Source: Streptomyces sp. DG2A-72 (lineage in GTDB: Bacteria; Actinomycetota; Actinomycetes; Streptomycetales; Streptomycetaceae). From it: a DNA stretch of 64,000 nucleotides. The DNA is taken from contig NZ_JASTLC010000001.1 in assembly GCF_030499575.1 (NCBI RefSeq), forward strand, positions 5,542,001-5,606,000, in the 5' to 3' direction. Position 1 is the first letter of the stretch, and each line of letters starts with the position of its first letter. A program made the translations under genes and the position numbers. Under the pieces are notes generated by a model. The model was not told where the DNA came from, ran no database searches, and saw nothing but the letters and a program-made list of their open reading frames with translations. Shown piece by piece: positions 10,040 through 18,240 of this stretch.

Positions 10040-10400
10040 CGCCCCGAAAGGGGCGCGAGGCTGTATCGATGTGCGGCTCCGCCGCGTGGGCGCGACCAGC
10101 CCCAACGCAGCCGCAGACGACAGACAACCCGGCGCGGCACTTCCAGGGGGAACCAGTAAAGAAACGGATCGCATAGCGCCCCGAAAGGGGCGCGGGGAAC
10201 TGCGCGACCAGCCACGACGCCGCCGCAGACGAAAGACGACACATCGCGGCACCCTCAGCGGGAGCCGGTAAAAAGCGATTCGCATAGCGCCCCCGAAAGG
10301 GGCGCGGGGCTGTATCGATATGCGGCTCCGCCGCGTGGGCGCGACCAGCCCCCACCGGCCCGCAGACAGCCGACGACCAACCGCGGCGCCCCCAGCGGAG
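9990..10400. repeat. Three copies of a Streptomyces intergenic hairpin element
   Basis: Three diverged copies of a unit of about 110-140 bp, each containing a stem GCGCCCC-gaaa-GGGGCGC (cores at 10041-10054, 10176-10193 and 10288-10305). Each core is preceded by a GTAAAGAAACGGATCGCAT-like stretch and followed by either CTGTATCGATATGCGGCTCCG or GAACTGCGCGACCAGCC. A fourth relative is at 21068-21083. It fills the 384 bases between the MFS gene and the DUF3151 gene and overlaps the MFS 3' end. No protein is apparent in it. Confidence 0.75.
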
Positions 10401-10423
10401 CGCCATGCATCAGACTGGAACCC

Positions 10424-10837
10424 ATGACGATTCACGAGAACCTCCTCGGGGGCCCGCCCCCGACGCACCTCCCCGACGACCCCGAGCCGCGCGAGCTGCT
10501 CGCGAACGGCACGGCACCCGCGGACGTGGCCGCGCAGTACCCCACCTCCTCCCTCGCCTGGGCCCAGCTGGCGGACGACGCGTTCGAGCGGGGCAGCGTC
10601 GTGGAGTCGTACGCCTATGCCCGTACGGGCTACCACCGCGGCCTGGACTCCCTGCGCCGCAACGGCTGGAAGGGGCACGGCCCGGTGCCCTGGGAGCACG
10701 AGCCGAACCGCGGCTTCCTGCGCGCCCTGCACGCCCTCGCCCGCGCCGCCGGGTCGATCGGTGAGCAGGAGGAGTACGAGCGCTGCTCGCAGTTCCTGAA
10801 GGACTCCTCGCCCACGGCGGCCCAGACGCTGGGCTAG
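10424..10837 (+). CDS. DUF3151 family protein
   Basis: A 137-residue conserved actinobacterial protein of unknown function. Helical repeats resembling a short tetratricopeptide fold are visible (SSLAWAQLADDAFERGSVVESYAYARTGYHRGLDSLRRNGWKG), followed by the conserved HGPVPWEHEPNRGFLRAL motif and ARAAGSIGEQEEYERCSQFL. It stands between the hairpin-repeat cluster and kynA, with its own start ATG 10424 and no clear Shine-Dalgarno. No substrate or partner can be read from sequence. Confidence 0.85.
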   Translation: MTIHENLLGGPPPTHLPDDPEPRELLANGTAPADVAAQYPTSSLAWAQLADDAFERGSVVESYAYARTGYHRGLDSLRRNGWKGHGPVPWEHEPNRGFLRALHALARAAGSIGEQEEYERCSQFLKDSSPTAAQTLG

Positions 10838-10984
10838 GCGAACCTTGAGTGCGGGTCCGGCTGTGATCCAGTCGGGCCTTGCACTTTCCGGGGGACACCC
10901 GTGAGGATTCGGGTGGGGACCGGGGCCCCCGTGTCGGTAACGGCAGGGGCGGACCGCTACCCGGAGTTACAACAGGAGACAGCG

Positions 10985-11824
10985 ATGTCCCAAGAGGCTC
11001 ACGACACGAACGAGCCCGAGACCCCGCATCTCGACTTCGCAGGCACGACGCCGTACGAGGACTACGTCAAGGCGGACGTGCTCACCCACCTCCAGCACAC
11101 CCTCTCCGACGATCCCGGAGAGATGGTCTTCCTGGTCACGACCCAGGTGATGGAGCTGTGGTTCACCGTCATCGTCCATGAGTGGGAGACCGCCGCGCAC
11201 GCCCTGCGCGAGGACCGGGTGCCGGTGGCGATCGACGCGCTGAAGCGTTCGGTACGGGAACTGGAGGCGCTGAACGCCTCCTGGAAGCCGCTCGGACAGC
11301 TCACCCCGGCCCAGTTCAACTCGTATCGAAGCGCTCTCGGCGAGGGCTCCGGCTTCCAGTCGGCCATGTACCGCCGCATGGAGTTCCTGCTCGGCGAGAA
11401 GTCCGCATCCATGCTGGTCCCGCACCGCGGCGCGCCCCGTGTCCACGCCGAGCTGGAGAAGGCACTGCACGAGCCGAGCCTGTACGACGAGGTCCTGCGG
11501 TTCCTCGCGCGGCGCGGGCACGCGATTCCGGCGTCGGTGGTGCAACGTGACACAGCACTGCGGTACGAGCCGTCGCCGGAGGTGGAGGCCGCCTGGACGG
11601 CCGTCTACGCGGGCGATCCGGGTGATGAAGTGGCCCGGCTGGGCGAGGCGTTGACCGATGTCGCCGAGCTGGTGTGGCGCTGGCGGAATGATCACTTGGT
11701 CGCCACGCGTCGGGCGATGGGCGCCAAGCCCGGCACGGGCGGCTCCGCCGGGGTTGCCTGGCTGGAGAAGCGCGCGCAGAAGAACGTGTTTCCCGAGCTG
11801 TGGACGGCGAGGTCTCATGTCTGA
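10985..11824 (+). CDS. kynA: Tryptophan 2,3-dioxygenase
   Basis: This 279-residue cytosolic haem enzyme opens the indole ring of L-tryptophan to N-formylkynurenine, the first step of the kynurenine pathway. Family features are PYEDYVKADVLTHLQHT, the EMVFLVTTQVMELWFTVIVHEWE helix with substrate-pocket residues, SYRSALGEGSGFQSAMYRRMEFLLG, and the haem-ligand region WRWRNDHLVATRRAMGAKPGTGGS. Start ATG 10985 has AGGAG at 10974-10978. The 3' end overlaps kynU by 8 bases (ATGTCTGA), indicating translational coupling. Confidence 0.95.
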   Translation: MSQEAHDTNEPETPHLDFAGTTPYEDYVKADVLTHLQHTLSDDPGEMVFLVTTQVMELWFTVIVHEWETAAHALREDRVPVAIDALKRSVRELEALNASWKPLGQLTPAQFNSYRSALGEGSGFQSAMYRRMEFLLGEKSASMLVPHRGAPRVHAELEKALHEPSLYDEVLRFLARRGHAIPASVVQRDTALRYEPSPEVEAAWTAVYAGDPGDEVARLGEALTDVAELVWRWRNDHLVATRRAMGAKPGTGGSAGVAWLEKRAQKNVFPELWTARSHV

Positions 11825-13052
11825 GCGGTCTGAGCGGTCCGAGCAGGTGGTGAGGGCCGAGAAGCTGGACGCCGCCGACGAGCTGGCCGGGGTGCGTTCG
11901 CGGTTCGTGCTCGACGATGTGGTGTACCTGGACGGCAACTCGCTGGGCGCGCTGCCCGCGAACGTCCCCGGCCGGGTCGAGGACGTCGTCCGCCGGCAGT
12001 GGGGTGAGCTGCGCATCCGTTCCTGGGAGGAGAGCGGCTGGTGGACCGCGCCCGAGCGGATCGGCGACCTGATCGCTCCGCTCGTCGGGGCGGCGGCGGG
12101 GCAGATCGTGGTGGGTGACTCGACAAGTGTCAATGTTTTCAAGGCACTTGTGGCAGCGGTACGAATGGCGGGTGCGGGTGCGGGTGCGGGTGCGGGTGCG
12201 GGTCGGGACGAGGTCGTCGTCGACGCGACGACGTTCCCCACGGACGGCTACATCGCCGAGTCCGCCGCCCGGATGACGGGCTGCACGCTGCGGCCGGTGG
12301 CGCCGGCGGATGTACCGGGGGTCCTGGGCGACCGTACGGCCGCGGTGCTGCTGAACCACGTCGACTACCGCACGGGCCGACTGCACGACCTGCCGTCCCT
12401 GACGTCCGCGATCCGCGCGGCCGGCGCCGTCTCCGTCTGGGACCTGTGCCACAGCGCGGGCGCCCTGCCGGTGGGGCTCGACGAGCACGGGGTGGACCTG
12501 GCGGTCGGCTGCACGTACAAGTACCTGAACGGGGGCCCGGGTTCACCGGCGTACCTCTATGTGCGGCGGGAACTCCAGGACAGTTTCGACTCTCCGCTGC
12601 CCGGCTGGAACTCCCACGCCGAGCCCTTCGGCATGCGGTCGGCGTACGAACCGGCGGCGGGGGCGCTGCGGGGGCGGGTCGGGACGCCGGACATCCTCTC
12701 GATGCTGGCGCTGGAGGCGGCGCTGGAGGTATGGGAGGGGGTCTCGGTCGAGTCCGTTCGCGCCAAGTCCCTCGCTCTGACGGACTTCTTCCTGGAGTGC
12801 GTGGCGTCGTACGTCCCCGAGGGCAGGGTCGAGTCCCTGACGCCGAGCACGCATGCGGAGCGGGGCAGCCAGGTCGCGCTGCGCTGTGACGACGCCGGGG
12901 ATGTCATGAAGCGGCTCATCGAGCGGGGCGTCGTCGGCGACTTCCGCGCGCCTGACGTGCTGCGGTTCGGGTTCACGCCGCTGTATGTCGGGTTCGGGGA
13001 TGTGGAGCGGGCGGCTCGGGTGCTGGGGGAGACGGTGGCCGGGGCTGTGTGA
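11817..13052 (+). CDS. kynU: Kynureninase
   Basis: A 411-residue PLP enzyme that cleaves kynurenine to anthranilate and alanine. Evidence is YLDGNSLGALP near the N-terminus, the RSWEESGWWTAPERIGDLIAPLVGA segment, DLCHSAGALPVGLDEHGVDLAVGCTYKYLNGGPGSPAYLYV with the cofactor Lys, and PLPGWNSHAEPF. Between the ALVAAVRMA helix and the DEVVVDATTFPTD strand lies a run of six Ala-Gly dipeptides encoded by six perfect GCGGGT units, probably a surface loop expansion. It overlaps kynA by 8 bases. Anthranilate made here could re-enter tryptophan synthesis or feed secondary metabolism. Confidence 0.94.
   Translation: MSERSERSEQVVRAEKLDAADELAGVRSRFVLDDVVYLDGNSLGALPANVPGRVEDVVRRQWGELRIRSWEESGWWTAPERIGDLIAPLVGAAAGQIVVGDSTSVNVFKALVAAVRMAGAGAGAGAGAGRDEVVVDATTFPTDGYIAESAARMTGCTLRPVAPADVPGVLGDRTAAVLLNHVDYRTGRLHDLPSLTSAIRAAGAVSVWDLCHSAGALPVGLDEHGVDLAVGCTYKYLNGGPGSPAYLYVRRELQDSFDSPLPGWNSHAEPFGMRSAYEPAAGALRGRVGTPDILSMLALEAALEVWEGVSVESVRAKSLALTDFFLECVASYVPEGRVESLTPSTHAERGSQVALRCDDAGDVMKRLIERGVVGDFRAPDVLRFGFTPLYVGFGDVERAARVLGETVAGAV
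12168..12203. repeat. In-frame hexanucleotide microsatellite in kynU, (GCGGGT)x6
   Basis: Six perfect tandem copies of GCGGGT, encoding six Ala-Gly pairs. The unit length keeps the frame whatever the copy number. Confidence 0.9.
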
Positions 13053-13274
13053 CGACGTCAGGCGGGGCGGGTCGGTCGTCGGTGAGTCCGGCGGGCGCCG
13101 TCATGGGGGCGTGCACGCTGCGGTCCGTCAGTGCGGCGGCACTGCGGAACCGTTCACCTTCACCGAGCGTGACATCCCCGTGTCGGCGCACGTCACCGGG
13201 CTGATACCGTCCCCGCCAACGGCCGATTTCTCTCCTGGACCGCCAATTTTGTTCCGTCGCTGAGAGGTTGGAGC

Positions 13275-14231
13275 ATGCCGGACGCCGTCGCAGCACGAGC
13301 CGCCGCCGAAGAGGAGTCGGCCTTCTCGCACCCGCCCGTCGACCCCGACGCCACCGCGGCCTACGGCGACCACCCCGACCAGGTGATCGACTTCTACGCC
13401 CCGCGCACGCCCGAACCGGCCACCCCGGGCGTCCTCGCGCCGCTGATCGTCCTCCTGCACGGCGGCGCCTGGCGGACACCGTACGACCGCCGTCACATGA
13501 CCCCGTTCGCGGACTTCCTGGCCCGTCGCGGCTTCGCCGTGGCCAACGTCGAGTACCGGCGCGGAGGGCGGGACACGGAGGTTGCCGCCGATCCGGGAGC
13601 GAGGGTGAAGGGCGATGCGGTCGCGGGGGTGCAGGGCGGTCAGGTCGCGGGGGAGAGGGGCGAACCGGTCGCGGGTCGCTGGCCGGACACCTTCGACGAC
13701 GTGTCGGCCGCGGTGGACGCGCTCCCCGCGCTCGTACGGGAGATCCTCCCGCAGGCCGACGCGCGCCGCACGGTCATCACGGGCCATTCCGCGGGCGGTC
13801 ACCTGGCCCTGTGGGTGGCGGCCCGTCACCTTCTGCCGGCCGACGCACCCTGGTACACGGCCCGCCCCGCGCCGCTGCGCGGTGTGGTCGCCCTCGCCCC
13901 GATCGCCGACTTCGCGGTCGCCGAGAAGCTGGACGTCTGCGGCGGCGCGGTACGTCAACTCCTGGGCGGCGAGGATGAGTTCGCGGCCCGCCAGCCGTAC
14001 GCCGATCCGGCGCTCCTCCTGCCCACCGGCATCGCCACCACCCTCGTCCAAGGGCGTACCGACATCGACGTCCCCCAGGCGGTCGCCGAGTCCTACGCGG
14101 ACGCGGCGGCGAAGGCGGGCGAGGTGGTGGGCCTGACGCTCCTGGAGGACGTCGGCCACTTCCCCCTGATCGACCCGGCGGCGGACGCGTGCGCGGTGGT
14201 GGCGGAGGAGATCGCGCAACTGGCCTGGTGA
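13275..14231 (+). CDS. kynB: Arylformamidase-type alpha/beta hydrolase (kynurenine formamidase)
   Basis: A 318-residue serine hydrolase placed 222 bases after kynU. With kynA and kynU it would complete tryptophan to anthranilate by hydrolysing N-formylkynurenine. It shows the oxyanion-hole HGGAWR motif, a GHSAGGH nucleophile elbow, and the acid and His in QGRTDID and DVGHFPLID. This is the esterase/lipase-type formamidase rather than the metal-dependent KynB fold, so the symbol is functional, not structural. Residues about 112-135 are an insertion made of three 24-bp repeats (VAGVQGGQVAGERGEPVAG), placed between a strand and WPDTFDDVSAAVDAL. Confidence 0.82.
   Translation: MPDAVAARAAAEEESAFSHPPVDPDATAAYGDHPDQVIDFYAPRTPEPATPGVLAPLIVLLHGGAWRTPYDRRHMTPFADFLARRGFAVANVEYRRGGRDTEVAADPGARVKGDAVAGVQGGQVAGERGEPVAGRWPDTFDDVSAAVDALPALVREILPQADARRTVITGHSAGGHLALWVAARHLLPADAPWYTARPAPLRGVVALAPIADFAVAEKLDVCGGAVRQLLGGEDEFAARQPYADPALLLPTGIATTLVQGRTDIDVPQAVAESYADAAAKAGEVVGLTLLEDVGHFPLIDPAADACAVVAEEIAQLAW
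13610..13681. repeat. 24-bp minisatellite x3 within the formamidase gene
   Basis: Three imperfect 24-bp units (13610-13633, 13634-13657, 13658-13681), each starting GGGCG and containing GGTCGCGGG. They are in frame, adding eight residues per unit. Confidence 0.8.
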
Positions 14232-14325
14232 CACCGGCCTTTCGGGGCCGCGGCAGCCTGAGCGAGCCTGTGTGCCAACGCGACGCGCGTCGCTGTCCTT
14301 CGTCGCGTGGCCGGCGGCCCCTTCA

Positions 14326-14343
14326 TACCCGTAATACCTGAGA
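14326..14343. promoter_or_regulatory. 18-mer TACCCGTAATACCTGAGA, copy 1 (putative operator)
   Basis: An exact copy of the 18-mer at 18951-18968. It contains two direct TACCYG half-sites 9 bases apart (TACCCG and TACCTG). It lies 110 bases before the hydrolase gene that opens the hydrolase/acyltransferase/kinase/regulator run. Confidence 0.55.
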
Positions 14344-14452
14344 GCTACGTCGCAGGTGAGCTCCCTGGCGTGACGCGGACGACGACCGCTGATCCGTAAC
14401 TTCCCATCCAGACAGGCCCGATGGCCGGGCGGAACTGGAAGGGGAGACGACC

Positions 14453-15487
14453 ATGGGGCTGGACGAGAGGGCGGCGACGGAGAGCGGTCGTAGCGGTTCG
14501 GGGGACCATCGGCCGCGCACTCGGCGACACCTCGCCCTCAGATGGCGGCGTACCGTCCTGGCCGCTCTCATCACCTGCGCCGTGGTGTTCCCCCTCTCCG
14601 CCGCCGCGCAACCCGAGATCCCCGCGCCGCGGCCCGCGGCCATCGCCCCCGTGACCGCGGCCACGCTGGGCGAGGCGTACGAGGCCAACCGGGCGAACGC
14701 GGTGGAGGCGTCCCGGATGGCCGCCGCCCACGGGGACACCGGTCGCGCCGCGGCGGACCGCTCCCTCGCCGGCCCTTCCCGCCACCTCCTCGCCTTCGAC
14801 GGCCGTGGAGCGGGCCGGGCGACGGAGGTCTTCGGCGACCTGGCCCACGCCGACCGCATAGCGGTCCTGGTCCCGGGCTCGGACACCTCCCTCGACACCT
14901 ACGACCGCTTCCGTGCGACGGCCCTCGCGCTACGGCACCAACTCACCCAGGACTCCCCGACCGGCCCCCGCACGGCGGTCGTGGCCTGGCTCGGCTACAA
15001 GACGCCCGGCACGGTGAGCACGACGGTCACCACGACCGGCCGAGCCGAGGAAGCGGCCCCGGAACTGCGGGAGTTCATACGGCAGCTGCGCGACGTCGTC
15101 GGCCGCGACGCGCAGGTCTCCCTGCTCTGCCACTCGTACGGTTCCGTGGTCTGCGGCCGGGCCGCCGCCGGCCTGGACGTCGACGACATCGCCCTCGTCG
15201 GCAGCCCGGGTACGGGCGCCGACACCGCCGCCGACCTGCGCACACGCGCCCGTGTGTGGGCGGCACGCGGCGCGGACGACTGGGTGGCGAACGTTCCGCA
15301 CGTCAGCGCCGACCTGTTCGGCACCACCGTCGGCTTCGGCACCGACCCGGTGTCCCCGGCCTTCGGCGCCCGTGTCTTCGCGGCGGGCGACGGCGGCCAC
15401 AGCGACTACTTCGCACCGGGCTCGGCCGCCCTGGCCAACCTGGCCCGGATCGTCCTCGGAGAGGCATCGGAGGTGACCCGTGCGTGA
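14453..15487 (+). CDS. Secreted or membrane-anchored alpha/beta hydrolase (DUF1023-like)
   Basis: This encodes 344 residues. A basic N-terminus (RPRTRRHLALRWRR) precedes one hydrophobic segment (TVLAALITCAVVFPLSAAAQP) that reads as a signal peptide or N-terminal anchor with a possible AAA cleavage site, so the enzyme acts outside the membrane. The body is an alpha/beta hydrolase: AVLVPGSDTSLDTYDRF, VAWLGYKTPGT, the nucleophile elbow LLCHSYGSVVCGRAA, and a late His in DGGHSDYF. Substrate is unknown. The gene overlaps the acyltransferase start by 8 bases, suggesting that the two act together on a cell-surface or lipid ester. Confidence 0.82.
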   Translation: MGLDERAATESGRSGSGDHRPRTRRHLALRWRRTVLAALITCAVVFPLSAAAQPEIPAPRPAAIAPVTAATLGEAYEANRANAVEASRMAAAHGDTGRAAADRSLAGPSRHLLAFDGRGAGRATEVFGDLAHADRIAVLVPGSDTSLDTYDRFRATALALRHQLTQDSPTGPRTAVVAWLGYKTPGTVSTTVTTTGRAEEAAPELREFIRQLRDVVGRDAQVSLLCHSYGSVVCGRAAAGLDVDDIALVGSPGTGADTAADLRTRARVWAARGADDWVANVPHVSADLFGTTVGFGTDPVSPAFGARVFAAGDGGHSDYFAPGSAALANLARIVLGEASEVTRA

Positions 15488-16778
15488 GCTGAAGCTGCGC
15501 GGCCCGGGCGAGCGCATACGCAAGGACATATGGACGGACATGCGGAAGGAGATACGGAAGGACATGCGGAAGGAGATGCGGAAGGAGATGCGGAAGGAGA
15601 TGCGGAAGGGCGCCGCCCGAGTCGACGCCGCGACTCCCGCGGACCGGGACCGCGCGGTCGACGCCCTGCGCGCCTTCGCGATCCTCGGCATAGTGCTCGG
15701 CCACTGGCTGGTGACGGCCCTGGTCGCGGACGGCGGCTCGCTGCGTACCGCCAGCCCGCTGCAGCACATGCCCTGGCTGGCCCCGATCTCCTGGGCCTTT
15801 CAGACGCTCGCCGTGTTCTTCCTGGTCGGCGGCCATGTGGCGACCCGTGGCTACACCTCGGCACGCGCCTGCGGCACGACATACGGACAGTGGCTGACCG
15901 CCCGAGTCTCCCGGCTGTTCAAACCGGTGGCGGCCGTCCTCACCCTGTGGACGGTGGCCGCGGTCGCCCTCCTCCTGACGGGCGCGGAGTTCGAGACGGT
16001 CCGCACATTGGTCAAGCTGGCCCTGTCCCCCCTGTGGTTCCTGGTGGTCTTCGCCGCGCTGACGGCGGCGACACCACTGCTGACCCGGCTCAACCCGCTC
16101 TGGCCGCTGGCCGTCGTCCTCCATGTGGACCTACTGCGCTTCGGCCTGGGCGGCCCGTCCTGGCTCGGCTGGGTGAACGTGGCGGCGGGCTGGCTCGTCC
16201 CGTACACCCTGGGCGCCGCCTGGACCCGAGGCGAGCTGGACCGTCGCCGCGCCGGCTGGATCCTCCTCACCGGCGGCGCGACGGCGACGGCGGCGCTCAT
16301 CGCCTGGGCGGGCTATCCGGCGTCGATGGTGGGCGTACCGGGAGCCGGCATCTCGAACCTCAACCCGCCGACCCTGGCCGCCGTCACCTTCGGCCTGGCC
16401 CAGTGCGGTCTGGCCCTGCTCCTGCGCGACCAGCTGCGCCGCACGATGCGCCGCCCCCTGGCCTGGGCAGCCGTAGCCCTGGTCAACCTCTCCGCCATGA
16501 CGATCTTCCTCTGGCACCAGACGGCCCTCATGGCAACCACCGCCACGACCCTCCTGGCCGGTCACCTCCCCGGCCTCCACACCCGCCCCGACAACCTGAC
16601 CTGGATCGCCTACCGCTGCGCCTGGCTCCCCCTCTTCGCCCTGGCCCTGACGGCTTGCTGGACGGCGTTCCGCACGTACGAACAGTCCTCGGGCCGCCGC
16701 CCACCCCGCCCGTCCCGAGTGATCCGTTCCCACCCCCACCCCCGGACCCCGCAAACAAAGGCCCCTCACCGTGCCTAG
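15480..16778 (+). CDS. Membrane acyltransferase (family 3, OafA-like)
   Basis: 432 residues with about ten hydrophobic helices. The DRAVDALRAFAILGIVLGHWLVT segment carries the conserved Arg and His of acyltransferase-3 enzymes, which move acyl groups from the cytoplasm to surface glycans or peptidoglycan. A second family feature is AMTIFLWHQTALM near residue 345. The N-terminus (start GTG 15480, overlapping the hydrolase stop) carries an unusual basic/acidic array of eight 4-residue units (IRKD, MRKE and variants) before the first helix. The C-terminal 35 residues are Pro/Arg-rich. The start of the following kinase overlaps its 3' end. Confidence 0.85.
   Translation: MRELKLRGPGERIRKDIWTDMRKEIRKDMRKEMRKEMRKEMRKGAARVDAATPADRDRAVDALRAFAILGIVLGHWLVTALVADGGSLRTASPLQHMPWLAPISWAFQTLAVFFLVGGHVATRGYTSARACGTTYGQWLTARVSRLFKPVAAVLTLWTVAAVALLLTGAEFETVRTLVKLALSPLWFLVVFAALTAATPLLTRLNPLWPLAVVLHVDLLRFGLGGPSWLGWVNVAAGWLVPYTLGAAWTRGELDRRRAGWILLTGGATATAALIAWAGYPASMVGVPGAGISNLNPPTLAAVTFGLAQCGLALLLRDQLRRTMRRPLAWAAVALVNLSAMTIFLWHQTALMATTATTLLAGHLPGLHTRPDNLTWIAYRCAWLPLFALALTACWTAFRTYEQSSGRRPPRPSRVIRSHPHPRTPQTKAPHRA
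15516..15611. repeat. 12-bp minisatellite x8 encoding MRKE-type units
   Basis: Eight tandem 12-bp units. The last six (15540-15611) are nearly identical to ATGCGGAAGGAG; the first two are diverged (ATACGCAAGGAC, ATATGGACGGAC). They encode IRKD-IWTD-MRKE-IRKD-MRKE-MRKE-MRKE-MRKG, a charged heptad-like helix. Most units also contain an AAGGAG Shine-Dalgarno-like core and an ATG. Confidence 0.9.
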
Positions 16779-18240
16779 GGTTGACGGCGTGAACGGCGAG
16801 GAGAACGACCCACCGGCAAAGGAGCCACAGCACTCACCCGCACCCGCACCCACCCGCCTCCACCGCCTCCGCAAAGCCCTCGGCACGTCCCCCTCCCGAA
16901 CCTCCCCCCACCTGCCCAAGTACCGCTGGCTGCGCTGGCTGACCTACCTCCTCGTCTTCTGGATCGCCCTGGGCATCTCCCTGGCGGGCGGCAGCGAAAT
17001 CAGCAGCGACTACGACCTGTCCACGGGACAGGGACTGGTGGCCGGTCTCGCGCAAGGCAGCGCGCTCATGCTGGCCTTGTGGCTCCCGGCCCCCGCCTGG
17101 GCCCTGTCCCTCGCCGCCACCGTCACCACCGCCCTGACCGTCCGCCCGCACCTGGCGGAGACCACAGGCCCTGACCCCAGCTGGCCGTGGAGCACACCCG
17201 CTGTCCTCGCCCACTCCGTCGTGTTCCTCCTGCTCGCTCTGCGCGTGCCCGCGCGCAAGGTGATCGCGGCCCTGGTGGTGACGGGCCTGGCAACAGTCGT
17301 TCTCCAGGTGGGCATCGATGCGACCGGGTACTCCGGCACGGGCACAGTGGCGATCGCGCTCTTCGCCGTGGCCGTCGTGGTCGGCATCGCGCTGCGCGGC
17401 AGGCGCGAGGCCCGCACCCGACTCGTGGAGCAGGAGACGATCACCGCGGAGGAGCGGGCCCGCCGCACGCTGCTGGAGGAGCGCAGCCGGATCGCCCGTG
17501 AACTGCACGACGTGGTCGCCCACCACATGTCGGTGATCTCCATCCAGGCCCAGGTCGCCCCGCACCTCGTCGAGGACCCGTCCGAGGAGCTGAAGGAGAA
17601 CCTCGACGGCATCCGGCAGAACGCCCTGGAGGCCCTCACCGAACTCCGCCGAGTCCTGGGCGTCCTGCGCTCCGAGAACCCCGACGACCCCTACGGCCTG
17701 GGCGAACCCGGCACCGGCTCCGCCCCGCAGTCCCCCCAGCCCACGCTCGACCGCCTGGACGCCCTGATCGAGAACACACGTGCCGCCGGACTGAGGGTCG
17801 CCACCGACATCAGGGGCACGGCTCCTCCGTATCCTCCGGGCGTGGAACTGTCGGCGTACCGGATCATCCAGGAGGCGCTGAGCAACGCACTGCGGCACGC
17901 CCCGGGCTCGGCGGTGCGCGTCGAGATCACCCATTTCCCCCGCGGTCTGTACCTCGGTGTGATCAACTCCCGTCCGGAGCGCCCGGTCCCGCCCTCACCG
18001 GGTACGGGCCACGGCTTGCTCGGCATGCGTGAGCGCGCCACGATGCTCGGCGGCCACCTCACCGCCACCCCGACCCTGCACGGCGGCTTCTCGGTCTCGG
18101 CGTTCCTCCCGAGAGACGGCACCGCGGACCCCGACGACACGGAGCCCGTCGAGCCGGACGGCTCCGTCACGCCCGTGTTCGGCCCCGGTGTCTTCGAGAT
18201 CGAGGCACCCCGACCCACGACCGGAGAAGAGAATCCATGA
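16771..18240 (+). CDS. Sensor histidine kinase, NarL/DesK-type (system 1)
   Basis: 489 residues from GTG 16771; GTG 16789 is an alternative start. After a Pro-rich N-terminus come four or five membrane helices (residues about 52-205). The HisKA_3 dimerisation helix has the phospho-acceptor His in ARELHDVVAHHMSVISIQAQ. An HATPase domain follows, with the N-box EALSNALRHAPGS and GTGHGLLGMRERATMLGG. It would autophosphorylate on an envelope signal and pass phosphate to the regulator encoded immediately downstream (4-base ATGA overlap). It overlaps the acyltransferase gene by 8 bases, so the whole 14453-18911 run is likely one operon. Confidence 0.93.
   Translation: MPRVDGVNGEENDPPAKEPQHSPAPAPTRLHRLRKALGTSPSRTSPHLPKYRWLRWLTYLLVFWIALGISLAGGSEISSDYDLSTGQGLVAGLAQGSALMLALWLPAPAWALSLAATVTTALTVRPHLAETTGPDPSWPWSTPAVLAHSVVFLLLALRVPARKVIAALVVTGLATVVLQVGIDATGYSGTGTVAIALFAVAVVVGIALRGRREARTRLVEQETITAEERARRTLLEERSRIARELHDVVAHHMSVISIQAQVAPHLVEDPSEELKENLDGIRQNALEALTELRRVLGVLRSENPDDPYGLGEPGTGSAPQSPQPTLDRLDALIENTRAAGLRVATDIRGTAPPYPPGVELSAYRIIQEALSNALRHAPGSAVRVEITHFPRGLYLGVINSRPERPVPPSPGTGHGLLGMRERATMLGGHLTATPTLHGGFSVSAFLPRDGTADPDDTEPVEPDGSVTPVFGPGVFEIEAPRPTTGEENP

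Noticed and set aside
9990..10400. CRISPR-like appearance of three spaced repeats
   Set aside because: Units are long, imperfect and GC-palindromic with no constant spacer length; no cas genes. They match the intergenic hairpin element.
10985..14231. Kynurenine genes as part of an antibiotic gene cluster
   Set aside because: No NRPS, PKS or resistance genes are present; the three genes fit ordinary tryptophan catabolism.
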